NCBI RefSeq assembly: GCF_018408855.1
Contig: NZ_AP024322.1
Location: 1,612,001 to 1,676,000 of the forward strand
Direction of reading: 5' to 3'
Source of the DNA: Caballeronia sp. NK8
GTDB taxonomy: Bacteria > Pseudomonadota > Gammaproteobacteria > Burkholderiales > Burkholderiaceae
DNA: 64,000 nucleotides
The notes beneath the pieces were generated by a model, which was not told the DNA's origin, searched no databases, and saw only the letters and a list, made by a program, of their open reading frames with translations. Below, in pieces: positions 43,828-53,083 of the stretch (within the stretch, counting starts at the first letter, position 1; every line of letters starts with the position of its first letter). A program made the translations under genes and the position numbers.

Positions 43828-44650
43828 CCGTCGTGGCGGGCAGCCACATGTTGTAGCGGTTCAGCGCCTGAGGCACCGTGAGGCCGAACTTCGCGGCGAT
43901 CAGCGGCAAGGGGAAAGCGTGCGGATACGGCACCTCTTCGACCACGTCGAGCCCGCGTTCCTTCATCAGGCGCGACAGCGTGCGTTCGTCGAAATACAGC
44001 ACATGCTCAGGATATTTGAACGATGGCCACCGGTTACCCATGAGCCGCCGCCAGAAACTGCCGAAGTCCGGAGCCGCGAGCAGCAGCGTGCCGCCCGGCT
44101 TGAGCCTGCCGATCAGCGCATCGAGAAATTGCTTCGGATGGTAAGTGTGCTCGATAACGTGCGTCGCGATCACACAGTCGAAGCGCTCGCCTTCGGGAAC
44201 GGCGTCCGCACCGCCGAGCCAGACCTGATCCGCAAACCGGCGGGCGCTCTCGACCGCGTTGCGCGAGAAATCCGTCCCGGACCGACGCTCGAAGAATGGG
44301 CGCGCTTCGTCGAGCAGATAGCCGAATCCGCAGCCGACTTCCAGCAATGAACCGCCCGTTTTGCCCCGGCTTTTCAGAAACGACAGCAGCCGCCGGAACG
44401 TTCGGCGCAGAGCCTCTTCCTGATCGGAGTAGCTTTCGTATCCCTCGCCGTCTTCGCCGCCAAAATAATTGTCGTCCTGATAGAGGGAGAGCACTTGCTG
44501 CTCTGTCGCGCGCGGTGCAAGGTAAGCCATGCCGCATTGTGCACATGCGCAAACTGCATAGGGATTGCCGGTTTCCCCGCCATACAGCCGGTCGCGCTGC
44601 GAGCTGCCGCAAAGCGGGCAATCCGGAATCTCGTATTCCAGATCAGACAT
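43799..44650 (-). CDS. Zinc-ribbon class I SAM-dependent methyltransferase
   Basis: A 283-residue protein. Four cysteines in CPLCGSSQ and CACAQCGMAYL form an N-terminal zinc ribbon. The SAM-binding motif is LLEVGCGFGYLLDEARPF, followed by CVIATHVIEHTYHPKQFLDA and LKPGGTLLLAAPD. The layout is common in methyltransferases of surface-polysaccharide loci. It opens the cluster with the GT2, GtrA and GT-C genes, suggesting methylation of the sugar that they transfer. Substrate unknown. Confidence 0.92.
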   Translation of the reverse strand: MSDLEYEIPDCPLCGSSQRDRLYGGETGNPYAVCACAQCGMAYLAPRATEQQVLSLYQDDNYFGGEDGEGYESYSDQEEALRRTFRRLLSFLKSRGKTGGSLLEVGCGFGYLLDEARPFFERRSGTDFSRNAVESARRFADQVWLGGADAVPEGERFDCVIATHVIEHTYHPKQFLDALIGRLKPGGTLLLAAPDFGSFWRRLMGNRWPSFKYPEHVLYFDERTLSRLMKERGLDVVEEVPYPHAFPLPLIAAKFGLTVPQALNRYNMWLPATTVACMGVHRV

Positions 44651-44950
44651 AGATTAGACGCGAGACGCGGCCCGAACCGTGGCTCGATGCTGGCCGCAGT
44701 GACCCGCTTGCTGAAGGATCAAACGCGCATTATATGTGATCGCGAACAGCAATCTCCGGCATATGACTGACTGAAAGCAGTTAAAGCGCGATATATCGGG
44801 GAAACGCGAAGGATCGAGTACGAAGCTGTGCGCTTTGAAATTGAACGACCTGAGCCGCGCGTGTGGGACGACGCGGATAGTCAGAGCGACGGGCGGCGCT
44901 CACGCCCGCGTCGCCCACAGAGCGGGCATTCGAACCCGCCCATCACGCGA
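44651..44950. other. Intergenic region between the glycan cluster and phaR
   Basis: These 300 bases carry the promoter region of the methyltransferase-led operon (minus strand) and the 3' flank of phaR. A T-arm-like sequence occurs near 44928-44945 (GCGGGTTCGAATGCCCGC on the minus strand), but no complete tRNA can be folded around it. No gene seen; no confident promoter. Confidence 0.45.
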
Positions 44951-45526
44951 TTACTTCTTCTCCGTCGACGGCGGCGTGGGCGTCGGGAACGGGAACGTGT
45001 TGAACATCGATTTCGCCTGCGACTGCATCTGCTCCTGCATCTGCACGAACATGTTCTTCGACTGTTCGATGTAGCTCGTCATCATGCCCTGCATCATCGG
45101 CGCCTGCATGTTCATGAATTGCGACCAGACTTCCGGATTGAGCGCGTTGCCGTCATAGATGCCCTTGCTCTGCTCCGTCAGCTTCTGCTGGATGTCGATG
45201 AACGCCTGGATGTTCTTTTCCAGGTACGTGCCCATCATGCCCTGCATCGCGTGGCCGTAGAAGCGGATGATCTGCGAGAGCATCACCGACGAGAACATCG
45301 GCAGGCCGCCGCTCTCTTCTTCCAGAATGATCTGCAGAAGGATGCTGCGCGTCAGGTCGTCGTTGGACTTCGCGTCCAGCACCTTGAACTCTTCCTGATC
45401 GAGCACGAGTTGCTTCACATCCGACAACGTGATGTACGTGCTCGTCTCCGTGTCATACAGCCGACGGTTCGGATATTTTTTGATGAGTCGTTCGGCGGCT
45501 TTCTTTGTAGTAGTAGTGGTGGTCAT
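44951..45526 (-). CDS. phaR: Polyhydroxyalkanoate synthesis repressor PhaR
   Basis: A 191-residue PHB-accumulation regulator. The N-terminal DNA-binding domain (about 12-75) has LIKKYPNRRLYDTETSTYIT and LSDVKQLVLDQEEFKVLDAK. Two PHB_acc modules follow with Met/Gln-rich helices (FYGHAMQGMMGTYLEKNIQA) and a Met-rich C-terminus that likely binds PHB granules. PhaR represses phasin and its own gene until PHB granules titrate it away. The sequence AAAGGCG precedes the ATG. It is downstream of phaB but has its own 156-base leader with a palindrome that may be its operator. Confidence 0.95.
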   Translation of the reverse strand: MTTTTTTKKAAERLIKKYPNRRLYDTETSTYITLSDVKQLVLDQEEFKVLDAKSNDDLTRSILLQIILEEESGGLPMFSSVMLSQIIRFYGHAMQGMMGTYLEKNIQAFIDIQQKLTEQSKGIYDGNALNPEVWSQFMNMQAPMMQGMMTSYIEQSKNMFVQMQEQMQSQAKSMFNTFPFPTPTPPSTEKK

Positions 45527-45552
45527 TTAACGCCTTTAAACGCAAAACTTTA

Positions 45553-45564
45553 CTGCGATCGCAG
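45553..45564. promoter_or_regulatory. Candidate PhaR operator in the phaR leader
   Basis: CTGCGATCGCAG is a perfect 12-base palindrome 27 bases upstream of the phaR ATG. It has the form CTGC-N4-GCAG, which resembles the TGC-rich sites described for PhaR in Paracoccus denitrificans (recalled, not checked). Autoregulation of phaR would fit. Confidence 0.5.
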
Positions 45565-45635
45565 CAAGCAGGTCTTGCGTTGTCGCAAAAAAGCGCTGCT
45601 GCATGTTCGCCGCATCGTTGATAAATCCGGCGAGT

Positions 45636-45677
45636 GGCGGCTTCCCGCGGCGCTGAACAGCGCGCGGGAAGCCCGCC
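45636..45677 (-). terminator. Strong hairpin after phaB, without T-run
   Basis: GGCGGCTTCCCGCG (45636-45649) pairs with CGCGGGAAGCCCGCC (45663-45677) with one bulged base, starting 6 bases after the phaB stop on the minus strand. Without a T-run it may attenuate read-through into phaR or protect the phaCAB mRNA end. Confidence 0.5.
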
Positions 45678-45682
45678 GCCCG

Positions 45683-46423
45683 TCAGCCCATATGCAAGCC
45701 GCCGTTCAGGGAGAAGTCGGCGCCGGTCGAGAAGCCGGACTCATCGGACGCCAGCCACGCGCAGATCGAACCGATCTCGTCGGGCGTGCCCAGACGCCGC
45801 ACCGGAATCGTCGCGACGATCTTCTCCAGCACTTCCGGACGAATCGCCTTCACCATGTCCGTGCCGATATAGCCCGGCGACACCGTGTTGACCGTCACGC
45901 CCTTAGTCGCCACTTCCTGCGCGAGCGCCATCGTGAAGCCGTGAATGCCGGCCTTCGCGGTCGAATAATTCGTCTGGCCGAACTGGCCCTTCTGGCCGTT
46001 CACCGACGAAATATTGATGATGCGACCGAAGCCGCGCTCGACCATGCCGTCGATAACCTGCTTCGTGACGTTGAAGAGGCTCGTCAGGTTGGTGTCGATG
46101 ACCGCGGTCCAGTCTTCGTGCGTCATCTTGCGGAACACGACGTCGCGCGTGATGCCCGCGTTGTTCACGAGAATATCGACCTCGCCGACTTCGGCCTTGA
46201 CCTTGTCGAACGCGTTCTTGGTCGATTCCCAGTCGCCGACATTGCCTTCCGAGGCGATGAATTCGAAGCCGAGCGCCTTCTGGTCTTCGAGCCATTTCAC
46301 CCGGCGCGGCGAGTTCGGGCCGCAGCCCACGACGACCGTGAAGCCGTCCTTGAGCAGGCGCTGGCTGATACTCGTGCCGATGCCGCCCATCCCGCCGGTT
46401 ACATACGCTATGCGCTTCGCCAT
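45683..46423 (-). CDS. phaB: Acetoacetyl-CoA reductase
   Basis: A 246-residue short-chain dehydrogenase that reduces acetoacetyl-CoA to (R)-3-hydroxybutyryl-CoA with NADPH. It shows the cofactor motif TGGMGGIGTSI, NNAGITRD, the catalytic Ser in NISSVNGQKGQFGQ and the catalytic YSTAK (Tyr and Lys). The C-terminal NGGLHMG ending is typical of PhaB. It is the third gene of phaCAB and supplies the polymerase substrate. Confidence 0.96.
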   Translation of the reverse strand: MAKRIAYVTGGMGGIGTSISQRLLKDGFTVVVGCGPNSPRRVKWLEDQKALGFEFIASEGNVGDWESTKNAFDKVKAEVGEVDILVNNAGITRDVVFRKMTHEDWTAVIDTNLTSLFNVTKQVIDGMVERGFGRIINISSVNGQKGQFGQTNYSTAKAGIHGFTMALAQEVATKGVTVNTVSPGYIGTDMVKAIRPEVLEKIVATIPVRRLGTPDEIGSICAWLASDESGFSTGADFSLNGGLHMG

Positions 46424-46497
46424 TCCTCACTCCATTTTCGTTATGCGGACGACGATCTCCGTGCCGTCCGCTGGCCCTTCCCAATCCTGCCAGTGAC

Positions 46498-47679
<1,182 letters not shown>

Positions 47680-47757
47680 TTCAGTTTCCTTTGGCATCGA
47701 ATGTTAATGCGGTTCCGAACGGTTCAATGCGCTCTCGCGCACAGTCACACGCGCAGT

Positions 47758-49770
47758 TCAGGAGTCGCGTTCCAATACGTAACGGCCAGGCGCGGCCTCG
47801 ATCACCGGATAGGTCTTCGACCCCTGCGCGCCCGGTTTGACCTGCTCGCCCGCGTTTGCGGCGAGCCACTTCGACCAGGTGGGCCACCAGCTTCCAGGAT
47901 GCTCCGCCGCAGCCTCGAACCACGCATCGGGGTCCTCGGGCAGATGCTCGTCGTTGCTGTCGATCATCCAGAAACTGCGCTTGTTCTTCGACGGCGGATT
48001 GATCACGCCCGCGATATGCCCCGACGCGCCGAGCACGAACGTTTGCGGACCGTTCAGCACCGGAGCGGACGCATATGCCGATTTCCACGGCACGATATGG
48101 TCTTCGCGCGAACCGTAGATGAAGGTCGGCAACGTGAGGCGCGACAGGTCGACCTTCTCGCCGCATACCGTCAGCGCATTCGGATTCTTCAGCTTGTTCT
48201 CGAGATATGTATTGCGCAGATACCAGACGCACATCGGGCCCGGCAGGTTCGTCGAATCGCTGTTCCAGAACAGCAGATCGAACGCCTGCGGCGTGCGGCC
48301 CTTAAGGTAGTTGTCGACGACGTAGTTCCACACCAGATCGTTCGGGCGCAGATACGAGAACGTGTTCGCGAACTCGACGCCGCGCATGAGACCGGCAGGC
48401 GCGCCGTTCTTGCCGCCGATCGACTGCTCGCGCATCTGCACGTGCGCTTCGTCGACGAACACGTCGAGCACGCCGGTGTCCGAGAAGTCGAGCATCGACG
48501 TGAGCAGCGTCATCGATGCCGCCGGCTCCTCGCCACGCGCCGCCGCCACAGCGAGCGCGGTCGCGAGAATCGTTCCGCCGATGCAGAAGCCGAGCGTGTT
48601 GATCTGATCCTCGCCGGTGATCTCCCGCACGACGCCGATGCTCTCGAGCACGCCCTCTTCGACGTAGTCGTCCCACGTCTTGTGCGCGATCGACTGATTC
48701 GCATTGCGCCACGACAGGATGAACACCTGATGCCCTTCTTCGAGCGCATAGCGCACGAGCGAGCTTTCCGGCGAAAGATCGAGGATGTAGAACTTGTTGA
48801 TGCAGGGCGGCACGATCAAGAGCGGCCGCGCGTACACCTTCGGCGCGAGCGGCTTGTACTGGATCAGTTGCAGCAGCTCGTTCTCGTACACGACCGAGCC
48901 TTCCGTCGACGCGATGTTCTTGCCGACCAGAAAACGCGATTCGTCCGACTGGGAGATCTTGCCGCGCTGCATGTCGTTCAGCAGGTTCAGCATGCCCTGC
49001 CGCAAGCTTTCGCCCTTGCTCTCGATCAGCGTCTTCTGCGCATCGGGATTGAGCGCGAGGAAATTGCTCGGCGCGGCGGCGGCCGCCCATTGCTGAATGG
49101 TGAAGCGGATGCGCTCGCGCGTTTTCGGATCGCTCTGCACTGCGTCCGCGAGTTCCTGCAGATAGCGCGCGTTCAGCAGATACCACGCGGCGGTGAACGC
49201 GTACGCGGGCGTCGATTGCCATGAGACGTCGGTGAAGCGGCGGTCCTTCAGCGCAGTCGGATCGATGCTCTGCGCGCCCGCCTGCTTGAGCAGTTCACCC
49301 GCATCGCGCGAATAGTTGCTCTGCAGTTCGTGAAGACGCTCGGGCGGAATCGCGGCAGTCGGAATCTTCGGCAGCGTCGGCAAACCCTGCATCGCCGCGC
49401 CGAAGCCCGGCATGCTGCTCGCCAGCTTCGCGAATTCCGCGATGCCGTTCATCTTCGTGAAGTCGGGCATTTGCGGCATCGCGCCCAGTGTCGGAAACGC
49501 ATTCGGGAACGCGGACGGGAAACCGTTCGGAAAACCGTTGGCGAATGCGCTGAGCGCGGCAAATGGATTTGCAGCCGCGCCGGCCGCATCGCTCGCGGCA
49601 TTCGTCTGTGGAGTGAATTTGGACCATTGCGCGGGATCGGCGACGGAGCGCCACGCATTGAGCCATTGATCGAACGCTTGCTGTACGCCAGTCGTATCGG
49701 CCGGTGATGCCTCGGCCGAAGTGTCGGCGGTACGGGAGCGGGAAGATGAGGAAGTAGATTTGGAAGCCAT
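47758..49770 (-). CDS. phaC: Class I poly(3-hydroxyalkanoate) polymerase
   Basis: A 670-residue PHA synthase. The lipase-like box with catalytic Cys is in NTLGFCIGGTILATALAV, the catalytic Asp in YGSREDHIVPWKSAY and the His in GASGHIAGVINPPS. Conserved class I segments include LLIVPPCINKFYILDLSPES and HQVFILSWRNANQSIAHKTW. The protein is longer than the ~590 residues usual for Cupriavidus: the first ~110 residues are low-complexity, Ser/Ala-rich, then contain short repeats of FANGFPNGFPSAFPNAFPTL. It is the first gene of phaCAB and polymerises hydroxybutyryl-CoA into granules. Confidence 0.96.
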   Translation of the reverse strand: MASKSTSSSSRSRTADTSAEASPADTTGVQQAFDQWLNAWRSVADPAQWSKFTPQTNAASDAAGAAANPFAALSAFANGFPNGFPSAFPNAFPTLGAMPQMPDFTKMNGIAEFAKLASSMPGFGAAMQGLPTLPKIPTAAIPPERLHELQSNYSRDAGELLKQAGAQSIDPTALKDRRFTDVSWQSTPAYAFTAAWYLLNARYLQELADAVQSDPKTRERIRFTIQQWAAAAAPSNFLALNPDAQKTLIESKGESLRQGMLNLLNDMQRGKISQSDESRFLVGKNIASTEGSVVYENELLQLIQYKPLAPKVYARPLLIVPPCINKFYILDLSPESSLVRYALEEGHQVFILSWRNANQSIAHKTWDDYVEEGVLESIGVVREITGEDQINTLGFCIGGTILATALAVAAARGEEPAASMTLLTSMLDFSDTGVLDVFVDEAHVQMREQSIGGKNGAPAGLMRGVEFANTFSYLRPNDLVWNYVVDNYLKGRTPQAFDLLFWNSDSTNLPGPMCVWYLRNTYLENKLKNPNALTVCGEKVDLSRLTLPTFIYGSREDHIVPWKSAYASAPVLNGPQTFVLGASGHIAGVINPPSKNKRSFWMIDSNDEHLPEDPDAWFEAAAEHPGSWWPTWSKWLAANAGEQVKPGAQGSKTYPVIEAAPGRYVLERDS

Positions 49771-49806
49771 ACCCGCTATTGACCTGTGAGTCTCGCAAGA
49801 CTTGGA

Positions 49807-49818
49807 TTGCTAACGCAG
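49807..49818. promoter_or_regulatory. Candidate PhaR-type site in phaC leader
   Basis: TTGCTAACGCAG (CTGCGTTAGCAA on the minus strand) differs by one base from the CTGC-N4-GCAG form seen upstream of phaR. It lies between the predicted phaC promoter and the phaC start, where a repressor could block transcription. A chance match is possible. Confidence 0.3.
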
Positions 49819-49924
49819 GCATCGCCGGGCTTTCCTCGACCAGCGCGCAAGTGTTGGTGCGCCTTATGCGCGTGGCAAGTATGTGCCTTGCTACGCCGTG
49901 CCCGATTGAATGAATTCCAGGAAC

Positions 49925-49954
49925 ATTCTTGCTCCAGGATGTCAGGCATGTCAA
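49925..49954 (-). promoter_or_regulatory. Predicted sigma-70 promoter of phaC
   Basis: On the minus strand a perfect -35 box TTGACA (49954-49949) is followed after 18 bases by AAGAAT (49930-49925), which matches four of six -10 positions. It lies about 155 bases upstream of the phaC ATG. Confidence 0.5.
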
Positions 49955-50088
49955 TGCTTCGTCCCGATTTTGCCGCAGTGCGATATTTTTTTAATTATCG
50001 TTTTCCCCCATGCGAAATATTACGCTCATACGAGGCTTCGTCACGGGAAGGAAACGGTTGTCAGGCACACTCCGACTGCCGACTCCGG

Positions 50089-50925
50089 TCAATCCGCGAG
50101 CCAGATCATCGCCGCCATGCGGCCAGTCACGCGGTCGCGCCGATACGAATAAAAGCGCTCCTGTTCCGTGACCGTGCAATGCGTGCCGCCATGAACGCGC
50201 GCGGCGTCCACGCCCAGATCGGCGAGACGCAGGCGCGCGAGTGCGTAGATATCGGCGAAATATTTGGCAGGCGCGCCGCCCGCGGGCCTGAACGCGGCTT
50301 TCGTCATATCGCGGCGATCCGGCCGGGCAGCCGCGACGAAGGCATCGAGCACGTCCTCGCCGACTTCGAACGCGGCCGGACCGATCGCCGGGCCGAGAAA
50401 CGCGTTGAGCGCCGATGCCGGCACGCCCGCGAGCGTCGCCACGCGCTCGCCCGTCTTCTCGATGATGCCGCCCGCGAGACCCCGCCAGCCCGCGTGCGCG
50501 GCGCCGACCGCGCGGCCGTCGTCGTCGCAGAAGAGCACCGGAAGGCAGTCGGCCGTCATCACGACGCACACGACATCCGCGCGATCGGTCACGCTGGCGT
50601 CGGCGCGCGTGCGCTCGCCGCGCGCGAGGCGTTCGACGACCGCGTGCGCGTCCTCGACCTGCGTGCCGTGGATCTGTTCGAGCCACGCAGCCGGGCGCGT
50701 ACCCGTCGATGCGAGTACGCGGCGGCGATTCTCCTTCACCGCCTCCGGCGCATCGCCCGACGAAAAACCGAGATTGAGTCCGCCCGCTCCGGGCGTGCCG
50801 CCGCCGTAGGGCGCCTCGCTCACGCCGCCCGCGCGCGTCGTCACGAATGCGCGCACGCGCGGCGAAACGCGCCATTGCGGCCACAGACAGTCATTCGGTT
50901 GCAGTTCGGCTGCGTCGCGCGTCAT
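50089..50925 (-). CDS. pgeF: Peptidoglycan editing factor / purine nucleoside phosphorylase YfiH
   Basis: A 278-residue protein of the multicopper polyphenol-oxidase-like YfiH family. The conserved metal-site segments are [51 protein letters not shown] and [20 protein letters not shown]. YfiH has been shown elsewhere to act as a zinc purine nucleoside phosphorylase and to keep L-Ser out of peptidoglycan precursors. The ATG overlaps the rluD stop (50925-50922), a common arrangement in betaproteobacteria. Confidence 0.94.
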   Translation of the reverse strand: MTRDAAELQPNDCLWPQWRVSPRVRAFVTTRAGGVSEAPYGGGTPGAGGLNLGFSSGDAPEAVKENRRRVLASTGTRPAAWLEQIHGTQVEDAHAVVERLARGERTRADASVTDRADVVCVVMTADCLPVLFCDDDGRAVGAAHAGWRGLAGGIIEKTGERVATLAGVPASALNAFLGPAIGPAAFEVGEDVLDAFVAAARPDRRDMTKAAFRPAGGAPAKYFADIYALARLRLADLGVDAARVHGGTHCTVTEQERFYSYRRDRVTGRMAAMIWLAD

Positions 50926-52103
50926 GCTTCGTCGTCCTCGTCATCTTCGTCGTCCCAGTCGTCTTCGTCCGCGCCCATTTCATAGGCTTCGGCGAAGTCG
51001 TCGTCCTCATCGAATTCGACGTTCTCGTCCTGCCCGAAGCCGAGTTCGGCCGCGAGCGCCGCGAGGTCCTCGGGCACATCCGCGCGCCAGTGCACCTCCT
51101 TGCCCGTCGCCGGATGAATCAGGCCGAGCCGCCAGGCGTGCAGCGCCTGACGCGCGAAATCGTTGGGCAGCGGCTTGACGGAGCGTTTGCCGCGCGCGTG
51201 CCCGTACACCGGATCGCCCAGCAACGGATGCTGGATATGCGCGCAATGCACACGAATCTGATGCGTGCGGCCGGTTTCCAGGTCGCAGTGGATCGCGCTG
51301 ACCGGTTGTCCGTGCCACGTGGTGCGGTCGATGGTCCGAAAATGCGTGCGCGCGGGCTTTCCCGATGCAGTCTTCACGACCGCCATGCGCGTGCGCTCGC
51401 GCGGATCGCGGCCGATGGGCGCGTCGATCGTGCCGTCCTCGGGCATCGTGCCCCAGACGAACGCGACATAGCGGCGCTTCACCGTGCGCGCCTGCAACTG
51501 GCGCACGAGGTCGGTCTGCGCCTCGAGCGTGCGCGCCACGACCATCAGTCCGGACGTTTCCTTGTCCAGCCGATGCACGATGCCCGCGCGCGGCAGCCCG
51601 GCGGCGGCATCGCCGTAGCGATGCAGCAGGCCGTTGAGCAGCGTGCCGCTCCAGTTGCCCGCAGCCGGATGCACGACCATGCCCGCCGGCTTGTTGACGA
51701 CGACGAGCGTGTCGTCCTCATACACGATATGCAGCGGCACCGGTTCGGGCGCGAACGCGAGTTGCTCCGGCAGGAGGTCCGGCACGAGCGTGATCGTCGC
51801 GCCGAGCGGCACGGGCTGGCGCACTTTCGCGCCCGCGCCGTCGACGAGCACGCGCCCTTCCTCGATCCAGCCCTGCAGGCGGCTGCGCGAGAACTCCGGA
51901 AAAAGTTTCGCGAGCACCTTGTCGAGCCGGTCGCCCGCAAGTGCGTCGGGCACGCGTGCCTCGCGCGGCGCCTCGCGGCCCGCGCCGCCGGTCGAATCGG
52001 CGGGTGCTGAGTCGGCGCGGGTGGCGCATGGGCTATAATCTTCAGGTTGGTCTTTGGTACTACGAGTACTTGAGCGGGTCATTTGAACGAGATTCGGCGG
52101 CAT
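50922..52103 (-). CDS. rluD: 23S rRNA pseudouridine synthase RluD
   Basis: A 393-residue RluA-family enzyme that makes pseudouridines 1911, 1915 and 1917 in 23S rRNA helix 69. An N-terminal S4 RNA-binding domain (about 50-115; [20 protein letters not shown]) precedes the catalytic domain with the Asp nucleophile in [19 protein letters not shown]. Unusually, the C-terminal ~38 residues are very acidic ([20 protein letters not shown] then DEDDEDDEA), and the first ~40 residues are disordered-looking. The ATG at 52082 is an alternative start. It is divergent from bamD. Confidence 0.94.
   Translation of the reverse strand: MPPNLVQMTRSSTRSTKDQPEDYSPCATRADSAPADSTGGAGREAPREARVPDALAGDRLDKVLAKLFPEFSRSRLQGWIEEGRVLVDGAGAKVRQPVPLGATITLVPDLLPEQLAFAPEPVPLHIVYEDDTLVVVNKPAGMVVHPAAGNWSGTLLNGLLHRYGDAAAGLPRAGIVHRLDKETSGLMVVARTLEAQTDLVRQLQARTVKRRYVAFVWGTMPEDGTIDAPIGRDPRERTRMAVVKTASGKPARTHFRTIDRTTWHGQPVSAIHCDLETGRTHQIRVHCAHIQHPLLGDPVYGHARGKRSVKPLPNDFARQALHAWRLGLIHPATGKEVHWRADVPEDLAALAAELGFGQDENVEFDEDDDFAEAYEMGADEDDWDDEDDEDDEA
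52034..52039 (+). promoter_or_regulatory. Candidate -10 box for bamD
   Basis: A perfect TATAAT lies 130 bases before the bamD ATG within the otherwise very GC-rich 5' end of divergent rluD. No good -35 box stands at the right distance, so this is a weak call. Confidence 0.3.
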
Positions 52104-52168
52104 GATTTGAATGCCGCGCCGGAAATACAGCTAGAACAGCGAGAATCAGCCAGGAATAGCAAGCACTG

Positions 52169-53002
52169 ATGCGAGCCTTCAACACCATTCATCTCTCGAT
52201 GCGTCAATCGATCAAGTATCTGGCACTGGCCGCGAGCGTCGCCATCGTAACGGCCTGTCATGGCCTGCCCGAGAAGACCGACGAAACGGCAACGTGGAAT
52301 AACAACAAATTATATACGGAGGCTCAGGACGCGCTATCCGGCAGCGACTGGGGCAAGTGCGCCAAGTATTTCGAAGCGCTCGAAGGCCGCGACCCGTTCG
52401 GCCATTTCGCGCAGCAGGCGCAGATCAACGTCGCGTACTGCAACTGGAAGGATAGCGAAACCGCCAACGCCGACCAGGCCATCGACCGTTTCATCAAGCT
52501 GCACCCGGATCACCCCGAGATCGCCTATGCGTACTATCTCAAGGGCATGATCCACTTCAACGACGACCTCGGCCTCTTCGGCCGCTTCTCGGGTCAGGAC
52601 ATGAGCGAGCGCGATCCGAAGTCGCTGCGCGAGTCCTATGACGCGTTCAAGGTCGTCGTCGACAAATATCCGCAAAGCAAGTACGCGCCCGACGCCGCGC
52701 AGCGCATGCGCTATATCGTGAACGCGCTCGCATCGCACGAAGTCCATGCGGCCGATTATTACTATCGCCGTGGCGCGTATGTGGCCGCGATCAATCGCGC
52801 GCAACTCGCGATCCGCGAGTACAAGAACGCGCCGGCGACGGAAGACGCGCTGCATATCATGATGCTGTCGTACGAGAAGCTCGATCAGCCGCAACTCGCC
52901 GACGACACCAAGCGCGTGCTCGCCGCCACGTTCCCGGACAGCCCGTATGTCACGGGCAAGCGCCGCGCGAACGCCGACAAGCCCTGGTATCAGATCTGGT
53001 AA
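52169..53002 (+). CDS. bamD: Outer membrane assembly lipoprotein BamD
   Basis: A 277-residue lipoprotein of the BAM complex, which inserts beta-barrel proteins. The lipobox is AIVTAC, with a signal segment QSIKYLALAASVAIVTAC. The mature part is a set of TPR-like helical hairpins (YTEAQDALSGSDWGKCAKYF, ADQAIDRFIKLHPDHPEIAY, YYYRRGAYVAAINRAQLAIR). An internal ATG at 52199 would give a more usual signal length. BamD is essential in E. coli. It is divergent from rluD and ends in a strong terminator. Confidence 0.95.
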   Translation: MRAFNTIHLSMRQSIKYLALAASVAIVTACHGLPEKTDETATWNNNKLYTEAQDALSGSDWGKCAKYFEALEGRDPFGHFAQQAQINVAYCNWKDSETANADQAIDRFIKLHPDHPEIAYAYYLKGMIHFNDDLGLFGRFSGQDMSERDPKSLRESYDAFKVVVDKYPQSKYAPDAAQRMRYIVNALASHEVHAADYYYRRGAYVAAINRAQLAIREYKNAPATEDALHIMMLSYEKLDQPQLADDTKRVLAATFPDSPYVTGKRRANADKPWYQIW

Positions 53003-53017
53003 CGCGCTTCCAGACAG

Positions 53018-53050
53018 AAACGGCCGGTTGAATCAACCGGCCGTTTTTTT
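53018..53050 (+). terminator. Strong intrinsic terminator after bamD
   Basis: AAACGGCCGGTTG (53018-53030) and CAACCGGCCGTTT (53034-53046) form a perfect 13-bp stem with a 3-base loop, ending in seven T. It stands between convergent bamD and dinG and may act on both. Confidence 0.93.
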
Positions 53051-53083
53051 GTATCGACGAAAACTTAGGATGCCGAGTGAATT

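Larger units (their letters stand above)
49771..50088. other. Intergenic region with phaC promoter
   Basis: These 318 bases hold the predicted phaC promoter and a PhaR-like site listed separately, and an A/T-rich block at 49975-50025 unlike the surrounding GC-rich DNA. No gene is supported in it. Confidence 0.55.

Noticed and set aside
44925..44950. tRNA-like T-arm (GCGGGTTCGAATGCCCGC) near the 3' flank of phaR
   Set aside because: The loop size is off by one and no acceptor stem, anticodon arm or CCA-compatible end can be paired around it.
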